DNA of 64,000 bases from an uncultured Ruminococcus sp. GTDB lineage: Bacteria > Bacillota > Clostridia > Oscillospirales > Acutalibacteraceae. Where the stretch lies: NCBI GenBank assembly GCA_902799245.1, contig CADBZY010000009.1:28080-92079 (forward strand). Reading direction: 5' to 3'. Below are positions 47,161 through 55,673 of the stretch, one piece after another; positions within the stretch are counted from its first letter, which is position 1, and the number at the start of each line of letters is the position of its first letter. The notes beneath the pieces were generated by a model. It searched no databases. It had not been told where the DNA came from and saw only the letters and a program-made list of their open reading frames with translations. The position numbers and the translations under genes were made by a program.

Positions 47161-47202
47161 GTAGTAGGTAGAAGGTAGTGGGTAGAAGGTAGTGGGTAGA
47201 AG
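47161..47202. repeat. Tandem 14-bp repeat, three copies
   Basis: Three consecutive units of the type GTAGTGGGTAGAAG (first copy GTAGTAGGTAGAAG) lie in the gap between the YitT and phosphorylase genes. The unit's complement reads CTTCTACCCACTAC. No coding or protein-binding role is evident. A further CTACCT-rich stretch follows near 47290-47340. Confidence 0.85.
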
Positions 47203-47339
47203 GTTTGGTAAGAAAAAACTCGGAATAATAATGTGTGTCCGTTCTTTTGAATAATCAGTGTAGAGATGAGAAAAAAATGACTTTACACCCCTACCTTTTT
47301 GAAAATCTTCACCCTTCACCCTGCTACCTGCGGAAGCTA

Positions 47340-48224
47340 TCACAGGCTGTCCAGACTCACGTCGGCAAAGCCTTCGCCGAAAATATCCTCGGCGTTGCAG
47401 ATAATGACAAAGGCGGTCTTGTCCGTTTCCATAATGGCGGATTTCAGCTCTGATATTCTGCTGGGCTTGAAGGCGCAGACGAGAATATCCTTTTCACTGT
47501 CGCTGTAACCGCCGTGGGCGCGTATAATGGTAACGCCTAAGTCAAGCTCGATGAGCCGTTCCTGGATGCGTTTTCCCTCGGAGCAGATGATACAGGCAAC
47601 CTTTGAAGTGTTGCGTCCGTAGACCACAGCGTCCATCGCAAGGCTGCTGATATACATGGCAATGGCGGCATAAAGACCGTCATTGATATTTCTGAAAACC
47701 AAGGTGTACAAGACAATGACACAGAGGTCAATAAAAAGACAAATCTTGCCTATTGAAATGTGTCGGAAGTGGTATTTGAGCAGCCGTGCGGCCAGCTCTA
47801 CACCGCCTGTCGTTGCACCGACCATCAGCAGTATTCCCATGGAAAGACCCACCATGCCGCCGCCGATCAGGCACGCAACCAGATGATCCTCTATGGGCTT
47901 GAATTTCACCGCGTAGCCCAGTACATCGATAAAGACCGAGCTGAGCGACATGGCAAGAACCGAGTCCAGCAGCAGCCGGAATCCCTGTCGCCGGATACCT
48001 AAAATAAACAGCGGTACATTCAGCACAATGACCGTTACGCCGACAGGTACTGCCGGAATAAACCGGTTGAGCGTCTGAGCAAGACCCGTAAAACCGCCCA
48101 TTACAATGTTGTTGGGGATAAATAACGAATCAAAGGCAAAAGCAAATATAAGGCTGCCCAGCGTAATGAGCAGCGTGTTTTTTACAATACGAGATTTTTT
48201 GATTTTCTGCCGGATCTTTTTCAT
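47340..48224 (-). CDS. YitT family membrane protein (DUF161 + DUF2179)
   Basis: ATG 48224 is preferred over the in-frame GTG 48233, which lies on the AGGGTG site. The 294-residue protein has five to six helices (DUF161), including SLFIPNNIVMGGFTGLAQTL and GATTGGVELAARLLKYHF, then a cytoplasmic ACT-like DUF2179 domain (about 215-285) with IIRAHGGYSDSEKDILVC. The family is widespread in Firmicutes and has unknown transport or signalling function. A promoter lies upstream on the minus strand. Confidence 0.92.
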   Translation of the reverse strand: MKKIRQKIKKSRIVKNTLLITLGSLIFAFAFDSLFIPNNIVMGGFTGLAQTLNRFIPAVPVGVTVIVLNVPLFILGIRRQGFRLLLDSVLAMSLSSVFIDVLGYAVKFKPIEDHLVACLIGGGMVGLSMGILLMVGATTGGVELAARLLKYHFRHISIGKICLFIDLCVIVLYTLVFRNINDGLYAAIAMYISSLAMDAVVYGRNTSKVACIICSEGKRIQERLIELDLGVTIIRAHGGYSDSEKDILVCAFKPSRISELKSAIMETDKTAFVIICNAEDIFGEGFADVSLDSL

Positions 48225-48292
48225 TACAATCACCCTGTATCAAATTGGTAACAATCACGAAATAATCATAGTATAAAGATTTAATGATCATA

Positions 48293-48321
48293 ATTATATT
48301 GTAATTATATGAACTTTTCAA
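48293..48321 (-). promoter_or_regulatory. Promoter of the YitT gene
   Basis: On the minus strand TTGAAA (48321-48316), 17 bases, TATAAT (48298-48293). Confidence 0.7.
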
Positions 48322-48337
48322 CCTGTTGTTAACCTAA

Positions 48338-48380
48338 AACCTCTTTTGTCCCGGCGTATGCTGTCAAGACAAAAGAGGTT
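48338..48380. terminator. Hairpin A of the CCTCTTTTG family
   Basis: A 13-bp stem, AACCTCTTTTGTC (48338-48350) with its complement at 48368-48380, between the YitT promoter and the RyR-domain gene. On the minus strand it terminates the latter. Related hairpins are at 50366, 53136 and 57583. Confidence 0.75.
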
Positions 48381-48467
48381 CTTAATAAGCGTAAGACTGT
48401 TTTTATCAATGCGCGGTTGTCAATTGTCCAATTCAAATCGATGCGCTTTCCATGATCCTATAAAAAT

Positions 48468-50249
48468 CTAAATCTTGGATGGTTCGCTCAGAGCGATTCT
48501 GACACTTTCCACGTCATATGATTTGAGCTGTCCGGGTGATCTCTGAGGAAGACTGTCAAGCTCATCCCACGGAACAAGGCAGATATGGCGTTTTTCCAAG
48601 GGATGTTTGGTTTTGAAATTCTTCTGTTCCTCAGCGGTCAGTTCATTGACGGGCAATGGCATCCATCCATGTGCAAAGCTGAAGGCCATCCAGCGGAGAT
48701 GTTCATATCTGGCCAGGAAATCCAGTGTCTGCGCCTGCGGCGCTTTGGACATACGATAGAGCTTCCTCTTGATAGGAACATCAAGCGCCTGCGCACGGTT
48801 GGAGGCCTCCAGAAATGTTCCGATATTATTCCATAAAGTACCGCGGTTGCTCAACTGGTTGTAATAATTGTTTGCATCCTTGGCGATAAGATCAGTGCTT
48901 CTTCCGATAAGCGTTTTGTAATTGATCAACTGACTTTCAACGTCTACGACTTTAATGTTCGGGAATTTTCTCAGCAGATTATTTGCACCCGCGTAACTGT
49001 TGTGGAAAATAACAACAATCTGCGGTCTGGCATCAGATATGCCGAGACTGTCATAAGTGCGGCAGAGCTTCATGGCAATGTCGATATTCGCCTTTGTATC
49101 CTCGGTGGAAACGACTATCTGCTTCCATTCGGCTGCATGTTTTTTAACTGTCTCAAAATATTGTTCGGAATTATACTCGGCGTTCACAAATTCAATCTCT
49201 TTGCTCTCCGCAAAATGAGGAACCTCCGTCAGAAATGCCGCTTTTTTTGCATCCAGATTATCGTCAATTACCAGAGCTTCAAAGAACCTGCCGTCTTTGT
49301 TTTTGGACGGAAACGCGGAATTCTCATACGAAAGAAGAAGGAATTCCTGACCGATGACGCTGAATCCTATCACGCACTGCTTGAAGGAATCTGTCAGATA
49401 AGGCAGTCCGCTGGTTTCAAAGGAGTTTGTTTGCGCCAGAATATCGATGGGCGAACACTCCTCCAAAAAGCTCCTTACAGCAATTTCTTCCTTTGAAATC
49501 ACGCAGGTGTCAAGATTATCTGCTTTAAAGTCGCGGAATCTCTCCAGATCGTTGTCCAGAAAAACGGATACTCTGACCGCGCCGACCTTCTTTTTATTAT
49601 TCTCAACCCATTCGTTGAGTGTATGAACCCTTTCCAGATTGACATATTCGTCGTCCGGAAGCAGAACTACGGTGTAATTCTTGTGTCGTTTTAGGTGATT
49701 CAGATAGCCTTCTTTTTCTATGCGGCAGATTTTGTAAAGTTCGCTGTCATCCGGCAAAGTCTCTGTGGGAATGTAGATGATGCGCGGCTTAAACAAGCTC
49801 TTCATGGTGTCAGCGACAAGTTTCTTCGCGTCATTGATCTTACCGACAATAATCGTCTGGTTCTTTGCGTGCAGAACCTTAAATCTGAGTTTGGCCTGCG
49901 CAAAGACCCTGTAAAAAATGGTCAGCAACAGACGCTGTACATTTGTGACAGCAGCAAAAAAGACAACCAGCCATGCCTGTGTCTCCTGCCACCAGTCGCC
50001 GATACCTGCCCATTCGCTGACATCACCGTCGAAAGTGAGGTTCTGTACGGAATTATATAAACTGCGACCGATAGAGATAATAGAAGTATGATCATTCGTG
50101 CCCGAATCCGTTAAGCGGAAGAAAAGCTGCGTACACAGCACAAACAAGAAATTGTATGACAGTATCAGGTAAGTTCTGTGCCGCGCCTTCCACTTGCGGG
50201 AAACCGAAAAAACGAATACCAACAAAACAAAATATGCTAAAAGTATCAT
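48468..50249 (-). CDS. Membrane protein with Rossmann-like region and C-terminal RyR-like domain
   Basis: ATG 50249 follows AAGGAG. The 593-residue protein has N-terminal helices (about 1-20, 28-46 and 90-112) and then a long cytoplasmic part. TrkA-N/Rossmann-like stretches appear twice (NQTIIVGKINDAKKLVADTM near 130-149, QCVIGFSVIGQEFLLLSYEN near 287-306). The C-terminus (about 505-580) has EHLRWMAFSFAHGW and ICLVPWDELDSL, the signature of bacterial RyR domains (EHxRWxAF...CLVPWDEL). Comparative-genomic work on nucleotide-dependent conflict systems links RyR plus TrkA-like domains with ion channels or effectors. Here it is a single gene with its own promoter, without an obvious nucleotide synthase nearby. 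It may be a ligand-gated membrane effector; this is inference. Confidence 0.72.
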   Translation of the reverse strand: MILLAYFVLLVFVFSVSRKWKARHRTYLILSYNFLFVLCTQLFFRLTDSGTNDHTSIISIGRSLYNSVQNLTFDGDVSEWAGIGDWWQETQAWLVVFFAAVTNVQRLLLTIFYRVFAQAKLRFKVLHAKNQTIIVGKINDAKKLVADTMKSLFKPRIIYIPTETLPDDSELYKICRIEKEGYLNHLKRHKNYTVVLLPDDEYVNLERVHTLNEWVENNKKKVGAVRVSVFLDNDLERFRDFKADNLDTCVISKEEIAVRSFLEECSPIDILAQTNSFETSGLPYLTDSFKQCVIGFSVIGQEFLLLSYENSAFPSKNKDGRFFEALVIDDNLDAKKAAFLTEVPHFAESKEIEFVNAEYNSEQYFETVKKHAAEWKQIVVSTEDTKANIDIAMKLCRTYDSLGISDARPQIVVIFHNSYAGANNLLRKFPNIKVVDVESQLINYKTLIGRSTDLIAKDANNYYNQLSNRGTLWNNIGTFLEASNRAQALDVPIKRKLYRMSKAPQAQTLDFLARYEHLRWMAFSFAHGWMPLPVNELTAEEQKNFKTKHPLEKRHICLVPWDELDSLPQRSPGQLKSYDVESVRIALSEPSKI

Positions 50250-50293
50250 AATTTATCTCCTTAATATAAAAAGAATTTGTGTAAACTACATTA

Positions 50294-50322
50294 ATTATAC
50301 CACTGATAAGACAGCAAGTCAA
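50294..50322 (-). promoter_or_regulatory. Promoter of the RyR-domain gene
   Basis: On the minus strand TTGACT (50322-50317), 17 bases, TATAAT (50299-50294), 45 bases before the start. Confidence 0.75.
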
Positions 50323-50365
50323 GAATTTCATTCATTATTTCATAATTTATCCATCAGGCCATCAT

Positions 50366-50418
50366 CAAAAAGCCTCTCTTATCCCGGCATGAGCTGCATC
50401 GGACAAGAGAGGCTTTTG
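50366..50418. terminator. Hairpin B of the CCTCTTTTG family
   Basis: Near-perfect stem between 50366-50384 and 50401-50418 (AGCCTCTCTTATCC against GGACAAGAGAGGCT), after the XRE gene's stop on the minus strand. Confidence 0.75.
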
Positions 50419-50456
50419 ATGTAAAAAAAGTGCCGTTCAGAAGGGGAGAGGAAAAG

Positions 50457-51236
50457 CTATCGCTTCTTGTAAAGAACCAGTTCGGGGTTGGCGCCTTCCG
50501 CCTCGTAGGTGGAGATGAGGAGAAAATCCATGTTGGCCAGAACGCCGAAGCAGCGGTTACCGCCGAATTCCGGTTCCAGCTGGTTGCCAAGATAGGTCGT
50601 TCCGTCGTCGAGGAATTTTGCCTTCTGTCCCCCTGGAAGCCGGTATTCCAGATTGACAAAGCTGCCGACAAGGGCGTTGAGTGTTTTGAGTTCCGGCATT
50701 CCTTCAATGTGAAGAGCGTTGATTTCGTCGATTAGTTGTTGTTTGAAGGCTTCAAACTCCCCGTTGTCGCTGAGTTCTTCATACCGCTTCCAGTAATCCA
50801 GCTGCGGGAGCTTCTGCTTCATGTAGGCACGCGCCTGTTCCACGGTGAGAGACTCACCGGTGAACTTTTCATTTACCATGTGCTTGACGCAGACATCGAT
50901 CAGATCATCCATATCGCTGTAGGTGTAGGTTCCGTCGGCATAGCACCATTTGCAATAATCCTCGTTGAGCGAGCCGTCTTTGTTTCTGCCGATAATTTCA
51001 TCTTCCAGCGGCATTCCGCAGCACTGGCAGATCAGCTTTTGCGGTGAACCGAGCAGCGTGTTGATGGAAACATTGAAAAGGTCCGACAGACGTTTGAGCG
51101 TTTCGGTATTCGGTACGGTTTCGCCGTTTTCCCAGCGCGAAACCGCCTGCCGTGTGACAAAGACCTTTTCCGCCAGCTCGTCCTGCGAAAGTCCCTTCTT
51201 GGTTCTGAGTTCGTAAATGACGTCCTTTGTGTTCAT
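50457..51236 (-). CDS. XRE-family regulator with zinc-ribbon domain
   Basis: ATG 51236 is taken as start: AGGAGG lies eight bases upstream, and an in-frame start three codons earlier overlaps it. The 259-residue protein has an XRE HTH (about 1-60) with LSQDELAEKVFVTRQAVSRW. A putative zinc ribbon (about 67-105) follows, ICQCCGMPLEDE and EDYCKWCYADGTY, with a helical stretch typical of the PF12674 domain up to about 150. The last ~110 residues look like a small ligand or sensor domain. Likely an accessory gene regulator that reads a metal or small molecule; its target is unknown. Confidence 0.9.
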   Translation of the reverse strand: MNTKDVIYELRTKKGLSQDELAEKVFVTRQAVSRWENGETVPNTETLKRLSDLFNVSINTLLGSPQKLICQCCGMPLEDEIIGRNKDGSLNEDYCKWCYADGTYTYSDMDDLIDVCVKHMVNEKFTGESLTVEQARAYMKQKLPQLDYWKRYEELSDNGEFEAFKQQLIDEINALHIEGMPELKTLNALVGSFVNLEYRLPGGQKAKFLDDGTTYLGNQLEPEFGGNRCFGVLANMDFLLISTYEAEGANPELVLYKKR

Positions 51237-51310
51237 GAAAAACACCTCCTGACTCTATTGTAATGCGGAGAACGGATGATTGCAAGCAACCTGCTGTTGC
51301 TTTGAATATC

Positions 51311-51727
51311 CTACAATGCCTTGATCATGATCATTTCCATAGGCTGTTCGTAGCCGGGAATATCGACAACAAATCCGCCTGCGTCTTTGTAGCCGATTTT
51401 GCGGTAGAAATGCTGCGCTTCTTCATTCACCTGTGTGGAGATCATCGCCATGCCGCAGCCGGCGAATTTCATATCCTGCTCCCAGTGCTGCATGAGCTGC
51501 CGACCGAATCCGCGTCCGCGGTACTCGTCGTCTATATACAGCAGATTGCAGAAAGGGATGCTGTCCCAGAAGAGACCGTACCGGAGAAGACCGACGATTT
51601 TTCCGTTCTCGATGTAAACATAGCCCTGCCGGTTTCTCACCTTTTCCTCAAAGACGGATTCCGGAAGATCCTCGTCCATCCGGTACCAAGCTTCTTTATC
51701 TTGAAATTCAATATATCTGATCATCAT
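51311..51727 (-). CDS. GNAT family N-acetyltransferase
   Basis: The 138-residue single-domain GNAT contains the acetyl-CoA loop IDDEYRGRGFGRQLMQHW (about 65-82) and the closing HFYRKIGYKDAGGF. It starts at ATG 51727 (or the next ATG, 51724), one base after the methyltransferase stop, so the two are probably translated together. Substrate unknown. Confidence 0.88.
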   Translation of the reverse strand: MMIRYIEFQDKEAWYRMDEDLPESVFEEKVRNRQGYVYIENGKIVGLLRYGLFWDSIPFCNLLYIDDEYRGRGFGRQLMQHWEQDMKFAGCGMAMISTQVNEEAQHFYRKIGYKDAGGFVVDIPGYEQPMEMIMIKAL

Positions 51728-51728
51728 A

Positions 51729-52499
51729 TCACATTCTTTCCGGCTTTTTCGCCACGATTAAAAACCTGTGTATTGTGCCGGTAATATTTCCTTCGCTATC
51801 AATCGTTTCCTGTAACGTCAGCAGTCTGTCAAAGCAGCTGTCAACCGAAAAGCCGGGAAATTCCCATTGAATGATACGGGCAAACCATACAAGCGCGCCG
51901 ATGTCGTAAAAGTGAATAGGACGGTACGCTTCGTCCGCTTGCAGGATTTCAAATCCCGCATCCTCAAACGCCTTTTTCTGCTCCGGAAGATTGTCATGCG
52001 GAAACGGCTTGGCGGTGCCGGGAAGGACAGCTTCCACAAGCTCCCTGTCGTTGTCGGAGCCAACCTGCTGGGTGATGAACAATCCGCCGGGTTTCAGCAG
52101 ACGGTACAGCTCCGGAGGATAAAAATCTCCGTGCCGATTGATGATGATGTCGAAGGATGCGTCCGCAAAGGGAATACGCGAAGCGTCGGCGCACTCGCGC
52201 AGGTCGATTCCCAGCGGCAGCAGTTTTTCCCTGCAAAGCTGCACATTGGGCGGATAGCCTTCTGTGGCCGCGGTGTTTTCATAAGGGTGATGAAGCGACA
52301 GCAGAAATTCTCCGCCGCCGGTGTCGTAATCCAGCAGTTTCATTTCGTCCCTGAGAATGCCGCGAATGATTTGCTCATAATCCCACGGCAGATCGTCTTC
52401 TTCCTCATACCGTCCGTGAATATGCGAAAAATCCCAGCCCTTGATCATGGCGCAGTCTTCCTCCGCCTTCCATGCTGTCCGGAATTCGTCATGTGTCAT
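51729..52499 (-). CDS. Class I SAM-dependent methyltransferase
   Basis: The 256-residue protein has motif I LLDYDTGGGEFLLSL (about 55-69; more usually LDxGxGxG), motif II acidic ADASRIPFADASFDIIINRHG and motif III LLKPGGLFITQQVGSD, the UbiE/SmtA-like pattern. The Y in LDYDTGGGEF replaces the usual hydrophobic residue and the motif holds one extra Gly, within family range. The gene runs directly into a GNAT. Substrate is unknown; small amine or antibiotic-type substrates are typical for such pairs. Confidence 0.85.
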   Translation of the reverse strand: MTHDEFRTAWKAEEDCAMIKGWDFSHIHGRYEEEDDLPWDYEQIIRGILRDEMKLLDYDTGGGEFLLSLHHPYENTAATEGYPPNVQLCREKLLPLGIDLRECADASRIPFADASFDIIINRHGDFYPPELYRLLKPGGLFITQQVGSDNDRELVEAVLPGTAKPFPHDNLPEQKKAFEDAGFEILQADEAYRPIHFYDIGALVWFARIIQWEFPGFSVDSCFDRLLTLQETIDSEGNITGTIHRFLIVAKKPERM

Positions 52500-52531
52500 T
52501 TTGGGTCAGTCCTTTCTGAGAAAATCGCGTG

Positions 52532-53077
52532 TCACAGCTCCAGACGCATGAGAACAAGCTCCTGCCATTTCCCCGATCTGGTTCTGAATCCTCTGGGGTT
52601 TCTTCCGTACTCCTTAAAGCCGTATTTCAGATAAAGATTGACCGCGCTTTGATTGTCGGCAACCGCGTCAAGCTCCAGCTGTAAATATCCCGCTGCTCTT
52701 GCGCATTCAATGCATGCTGCCGTCAGCGCGCTGCCTATTCCCAGACCCCAGTAATCCCGGAGGATCGAAATACCGAATTCCGCCCTGTGCTTCGTCTTGT
52801 CACGGGGATTGATCCTGTTAATGCCTGCGCTGCCCACAATCCTGCCGTCAAAAACGGCCACTATTTCGATGTCGCAATCGCTTTCTGCCGTAAGAGAAAG
52901 CCGCTCTGACATTTTACCGAGGTCGCATTCCGCTTCGTCGGGATAGGTGGTCAGGTAATCCGTTTCTCCGTGGGCTTTCAGAAAATACCCAAGAAAGCCC
53001 TCCGCGTCAGCACCTTCGGCGTTTCTCAGAAGGCATTCCTGACCGTTTTTCAAATGAATGGTTTGATTGTACAGCAT
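52532..53077 (-). CDS. GNAT family N-acetyltransferase (RimJ/RimL-like)
   Basis: The 181-residue protein shows HRAEFGISILRDYWGLGIGSALTAAC with the acetyl-CoA loop WGLGIG (about residues 113-118), the RimL-like HRAEFGI strand and LYLKYGFKEYGRNPRGFR at the end. This subclass often acetylates protein N-termini or small amines. It lies 32 bases before the methyltransferase gene on the same strand. Confidence 0.9.
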   Translation of the reverse strand: MLYNQTIHLKNGQECLLRNAEGADAEGFLGYFLKAHGETDYLTTYPDEAECDLGKMSERLSLTAESDCDIEIVAVFDGRIVGSAGINRINPRDKTKHRAEFGISILRDYWGLGIGSALTAACIECARAAGYLQLELDAVADNQSAVNLYLKYGFKEYGRNPRGFRTRSGKWQELVLMRLEL

Positions 53078-53135
53078 ATTTTTTTCCTTCTTTCTCTATG
53101 AAATCATTATATCATACGCCGTGCGCATAAGTAAT

Positions 53136-53184
53136 AAAAAAACCTCTTTTGCCCCAGAATCATTCCGGAACAAAAAAGGCTTTT
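53136..53184. terminator. Hairpin C of the CCTCTTTTG family
   Basis: AACCTCTTTTGCCCC (53141-53155) pairs imperfectly with GGAACAAAAAAGGCTT (53167-53182). On the minus strand it ends in a T7 run and would terminate the 62-residue gene. Confidence 0.75.
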
Positions 53185-53217
53185 GTTCAAACCGATTTCC
53201 GATGGCAAAGGTAAACA

Positions 53218-53406
53218 TCAAAGCGAGTAGCGCAGGAGGTAATACAACACATAAATCCAGCCGAGCAGTCCGTGTAGAATTGCCCAGCCAATGGATTTCC
53301 ACGCGGTATAGCTGATGACCATTGCCAGTGCGCTGCCGAAAGAAACGCCTGATTTGACCGTCTTTTTAATGACTACTTTCTTTGATGACTTTTTGTTGTC
53401 TTCCAT
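53218..53406 (-). CDS. Small 62-residue membrane protein
   Basis: ATG 53406 follows AGGAGGAATTC, a strong site. The product has a basic N-terminus (MEDNKKSSKKVVIKK) and one or two membrane segments (about 22-58), with AWKSIGWAILHGLLGW and a YYLLRYSL end. Similar short proteins with a Gly-Trp-rich core occur in Ruminococcaceae as I recall; no function is known. It may be a transcript unit with the GNAT upstream (21 bases apart). Confidence 0.7.
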   Translation of the reverse strand: MEDNKKSSKKVVIKKTVKSGVSFGSALAMVISYTAWKSIGWAILHGLLGWIYVLYYLLRYSL

Positions 53407-53427
53407 AATGAATTCCTCCTGATGGTC

Positions 53428-53853
53428 TTATTGAAGTTCTTTTTTGAAAAAATATTTGCTCAGTTTCGGATCACTGTTTTCCCGGATGAATTCCACTTCA
53501 AACCCCAGCTTTTTGTAAAATTCCGGCGCCTGAAAGCCGAATGTAGTGAGAGTGATGAAGTCATATTCCGTTCCTTTGAATGTACTTTCCACCGCGCCGA
53601 CGAGTCGGCTGCCGAGACCGCTTCTTCTGTATGCCTCATCGACGATTAAGTCCCGGATGTGAACCTCGTTATAATACGCGTGGCCAATGATCACTCCGAT
53701 GATACTTCCGTCGCTGCTTTCAGCGGCAAAGCAGAATTCCTCATAATGCAGCGCCACGTCATTCTGTGCGCTGTACCGGGTGAATCCTTCATTGATCAAA
53801 CGGTCGATTGCCTCGTCGTTCGCGCTGACGCGTCTGATGACCGGTTCTGACAT
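53428..53853 (-). CDS. GNAT family N-acetyltransferase
   Basis: The 141-residue protein has the acetyl-CoA loop as LIVDEAYRRSGLGSRLVGAV (about 67-86), in which RRSGLGS keeps the GxG core, and ends with PEFYKKLGFEVEF. ATG 53853 follows AGGAGG. Substrate unknown. Confidence 0.88.
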   Translation of the reverse strand: MSEPVIRRVSANDEAIDRLINEGFTRYSAQNDVALHYEEFCFAAESSDGSIIGVIIGHAYYNEVHIRDLIVDEAYRRSGLGSRLVGAVESTFKGTEYDFITLTTFGFQAPEFYKKLGFEVEFIRENSDPKLSKYFFKKELQ

Positions 53854-53899
53854 CTCTTTTTCCTCCTTTCGCTTGCGGTTGATTATTGATTTTTTTTGA

Positions 53900-55153
53900 T
53901 TATTTCGAATATTTATACAGCTTCGGATAAGCCTTTTTGTCGAGCGATTTGAGAAGAACTGTCACCGCGGCAGAGGCAACCGTCACGCCTAAGATAAGCG
54001 TCCACGCCCAGCCGGAACCGGCGCGGTCGTAGAGCTGTCCCACGCTGAGATCAATGCATCCCGTCACCGCCGTGTAGGCAACGCTCATCAAGCCGTTGAT
54101 CCGTCCACGATGGCTGGCCGGAATGCGGGTGGAAACGTACGGCCCCGAAGAAAGCACATCGAAGATTTCTCCCCATGTAAAAATGAGCATGGCAAGGTAA
54201 TACCCGGGGACAAAGCCGATCAGCAGGATAAACACCATATATCCCGCAAAGACGAGCATTCTTCCCATGAGCATTTTTCCCGTATCGCGCATTTTCGCGA
54301 AGACCTTTGTGATGATGGGTGTAAAGAGAACAACTGTAATGCAGTTGAGACTGGACACCGTTCCGAAGAGAACCGCGCCTGCGTCCCCATGGACAGCCGC
54401 CATGTCAAGCGGCATAATAAAGGTGTACTGCCCGTAGGCAGAAGCATACAGCGTGCCGCAGAGCAGATAGAGAATAAGCATCGGGTTTTGTCTGAGAATG
54501 GCAAAGACGCTGGCGCCGTCTTTACTCTCCTGGTATTCCGCCTCTTCGCTGTTGTCCTCGACAGGCGTGACGTCTTTGATGAGGACGGCAATGAGAACGG
54601 TGGACAGTCCGATGGAAATGCCGCTGATAAGGAAACTCAGCCACAGGTAATTCTGAAAGAGCAGCCCCGCGATGGTAGGCGAAAGAACAAGACCGAGATT
54701 GCCGCCGAGGTAATCAAGCGAATAGGCGCGTTCTCTGTCCTTGGTCGTGGAAAGATCGGCAAAGAGTGCTTCATATGCCGGGGATTCTATGCTCTGGAAG
54801 ATACCCGCGAAGATGAAGAGCAGAACCGTTCCGGTGCCAAGCGGCAGCGCCGCGCTGATAAAGAAGCTGATAATGCTGATACTGTCGCAGAATACGATCA
54901 GCCATTTTTTGTTGACGCGGTCGGTCAGCCTGCCGCCGATAATGTTGGCCGGCAGCATGATCAGGCTCGAACCGACGAAGTAATAGGAAATTTCCGCAGC
55001 CGACAGCCCCAGTTTCTGACTGAGAATCATGGTCATTACGGGCCAGATCATGCTGCCGAGACTGGTGACCATCTTCCCGAAAAAGAGAATGTAGATTTCC
55101 CGCCGCAGTCCGCGATATTGGTCAAATAATTTTGGTATTTGGGTTTGTTTCAT
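53900..55153 (-). CDS. MFS transporter (putative drug exporter)
   Basis: The 417-residue protein has 12 helices. The motif A region between helices 2 and 3 reads GGRLTDRVNKKW (about 72-83; usual GxLaDrxGrr), and helix 5 has a YLGGNLGLVLSPTIAGLLF motif-C-like stretch. A long loop (about 195-215) is acidic (VEDNSEEAEYQESK). It is most like the multidrug exporters of Firmicutes; the substrate is unknown. ATG 55153 follows GGAAAGGA. Confidence 0.9.
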   Translation of the reverse strand: MKQTQIPKLFDQYRGLRREIYILFFGKMVTSLGSMIWPVMTMILSQKLGLSAAEISYYFVGSSLIMLPANIIGGRLTDRVNKKWLIVFCDSISIISFFISAALPLGTGTVLLFIFAGIFQSIESPAYEALFADLSTTKDRERAYSLDYLGGNLGLVLSPTIAGLLFQNYLWLSFLISGISIGLSTVLIAVLIKDVTPVEDNSEEAEYQESKDGASVFAILRQNPMLILYLLCGTLYASAYGQYTFIMPLDMAAVHGDAGAVLFGTVSSLNCITVVLFTPIITKVFAKMRDTGKMLMGRMLVFAGYMVFILLIGFVPGYYLAMLIFTWGEIFDVLSSGPYVSTRIPASHRGRINGLMSVAYTAVTGCIDLSVGQLYDRAGSGWAWTLILGVTVASAAVTVLLKSLDKKAYPKLYKYSK

Positions 55154-55181
55154 TAGTTCCTTTCCGATGGATGTTCCATCT

Positions 55182-55673
55182 TTAGCGCAGCTGCTTCTTT
55201 AAAAAATTGCCGTAATCGTCCTTTTTCAGAAAAACATATCCGCATTTGGCATATAAATTCCGTGCGGCAGCATTGTCATTCGCCACGAACAGGACGCTTT
55301 CCTCGCAGCCGTGCGTTTTGGCGTGCTTTTCCATTTCACCCAATGCGGCTGTCGCATATCCTTTCCGGCGTTCCGGTTCATAAATCACGAAATCACACAA
55401 AAAGACCTGTTTCACGCCGCCCGTCCATTCCGATAGATACCAGATAAACCCGACGATTCTTTGATCGGCCATTTCTTCTATGACCATTAAATGATTGTCT
55501 TTTGTGTCCAGTCCGTCGGGCAGCATTTCTTTCAGCTCTTTTTCGGTTTCCTGCAATGCCTCATCCGCCGTCAGATTGATTTCCTTCATCAATTCGTCGG
55601 CGTGGTGAATTTTGCTGTATGTTAAAAAATCACCGTATTCCCTCGCCGTCATGGTTCTGAGCCGGATGTTCAC
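55182..55673 (-). CDS. GNAT family N-acetyltransferase
   Basis: The 163-residue GNAT has the loop YEPERRKGYATAALGEMEKH (about 98-117) and the closing NLYAKCGYVFLKKDDYGNFL. ATG 55673 overlaps the stop of the cysteine hydrolase by four bases (ATGA), so the pair is coupled. Substrate unknown. Confidence 0.9.
   Translation of the reverse strand: MNIRLRTMTAREYGDFLTYSKIHHADELMKEINLTADEALQETEKELKEMLPDGLDTKDNHLMVIEEMADQRIVGFIWYLSEWTGGVKQVFLCDFVIYEPERRKGYATAALGEMEKHAKTHGCEESVLFVANDNAAARNLYAKCGYVFLKKDDYGNFLKKQLR

Noticed and set aside
47161..47202. Possible CRISPR array
   Set aside because: Units are directly abutting 14-mers with no spacers, and no cas genes are present.
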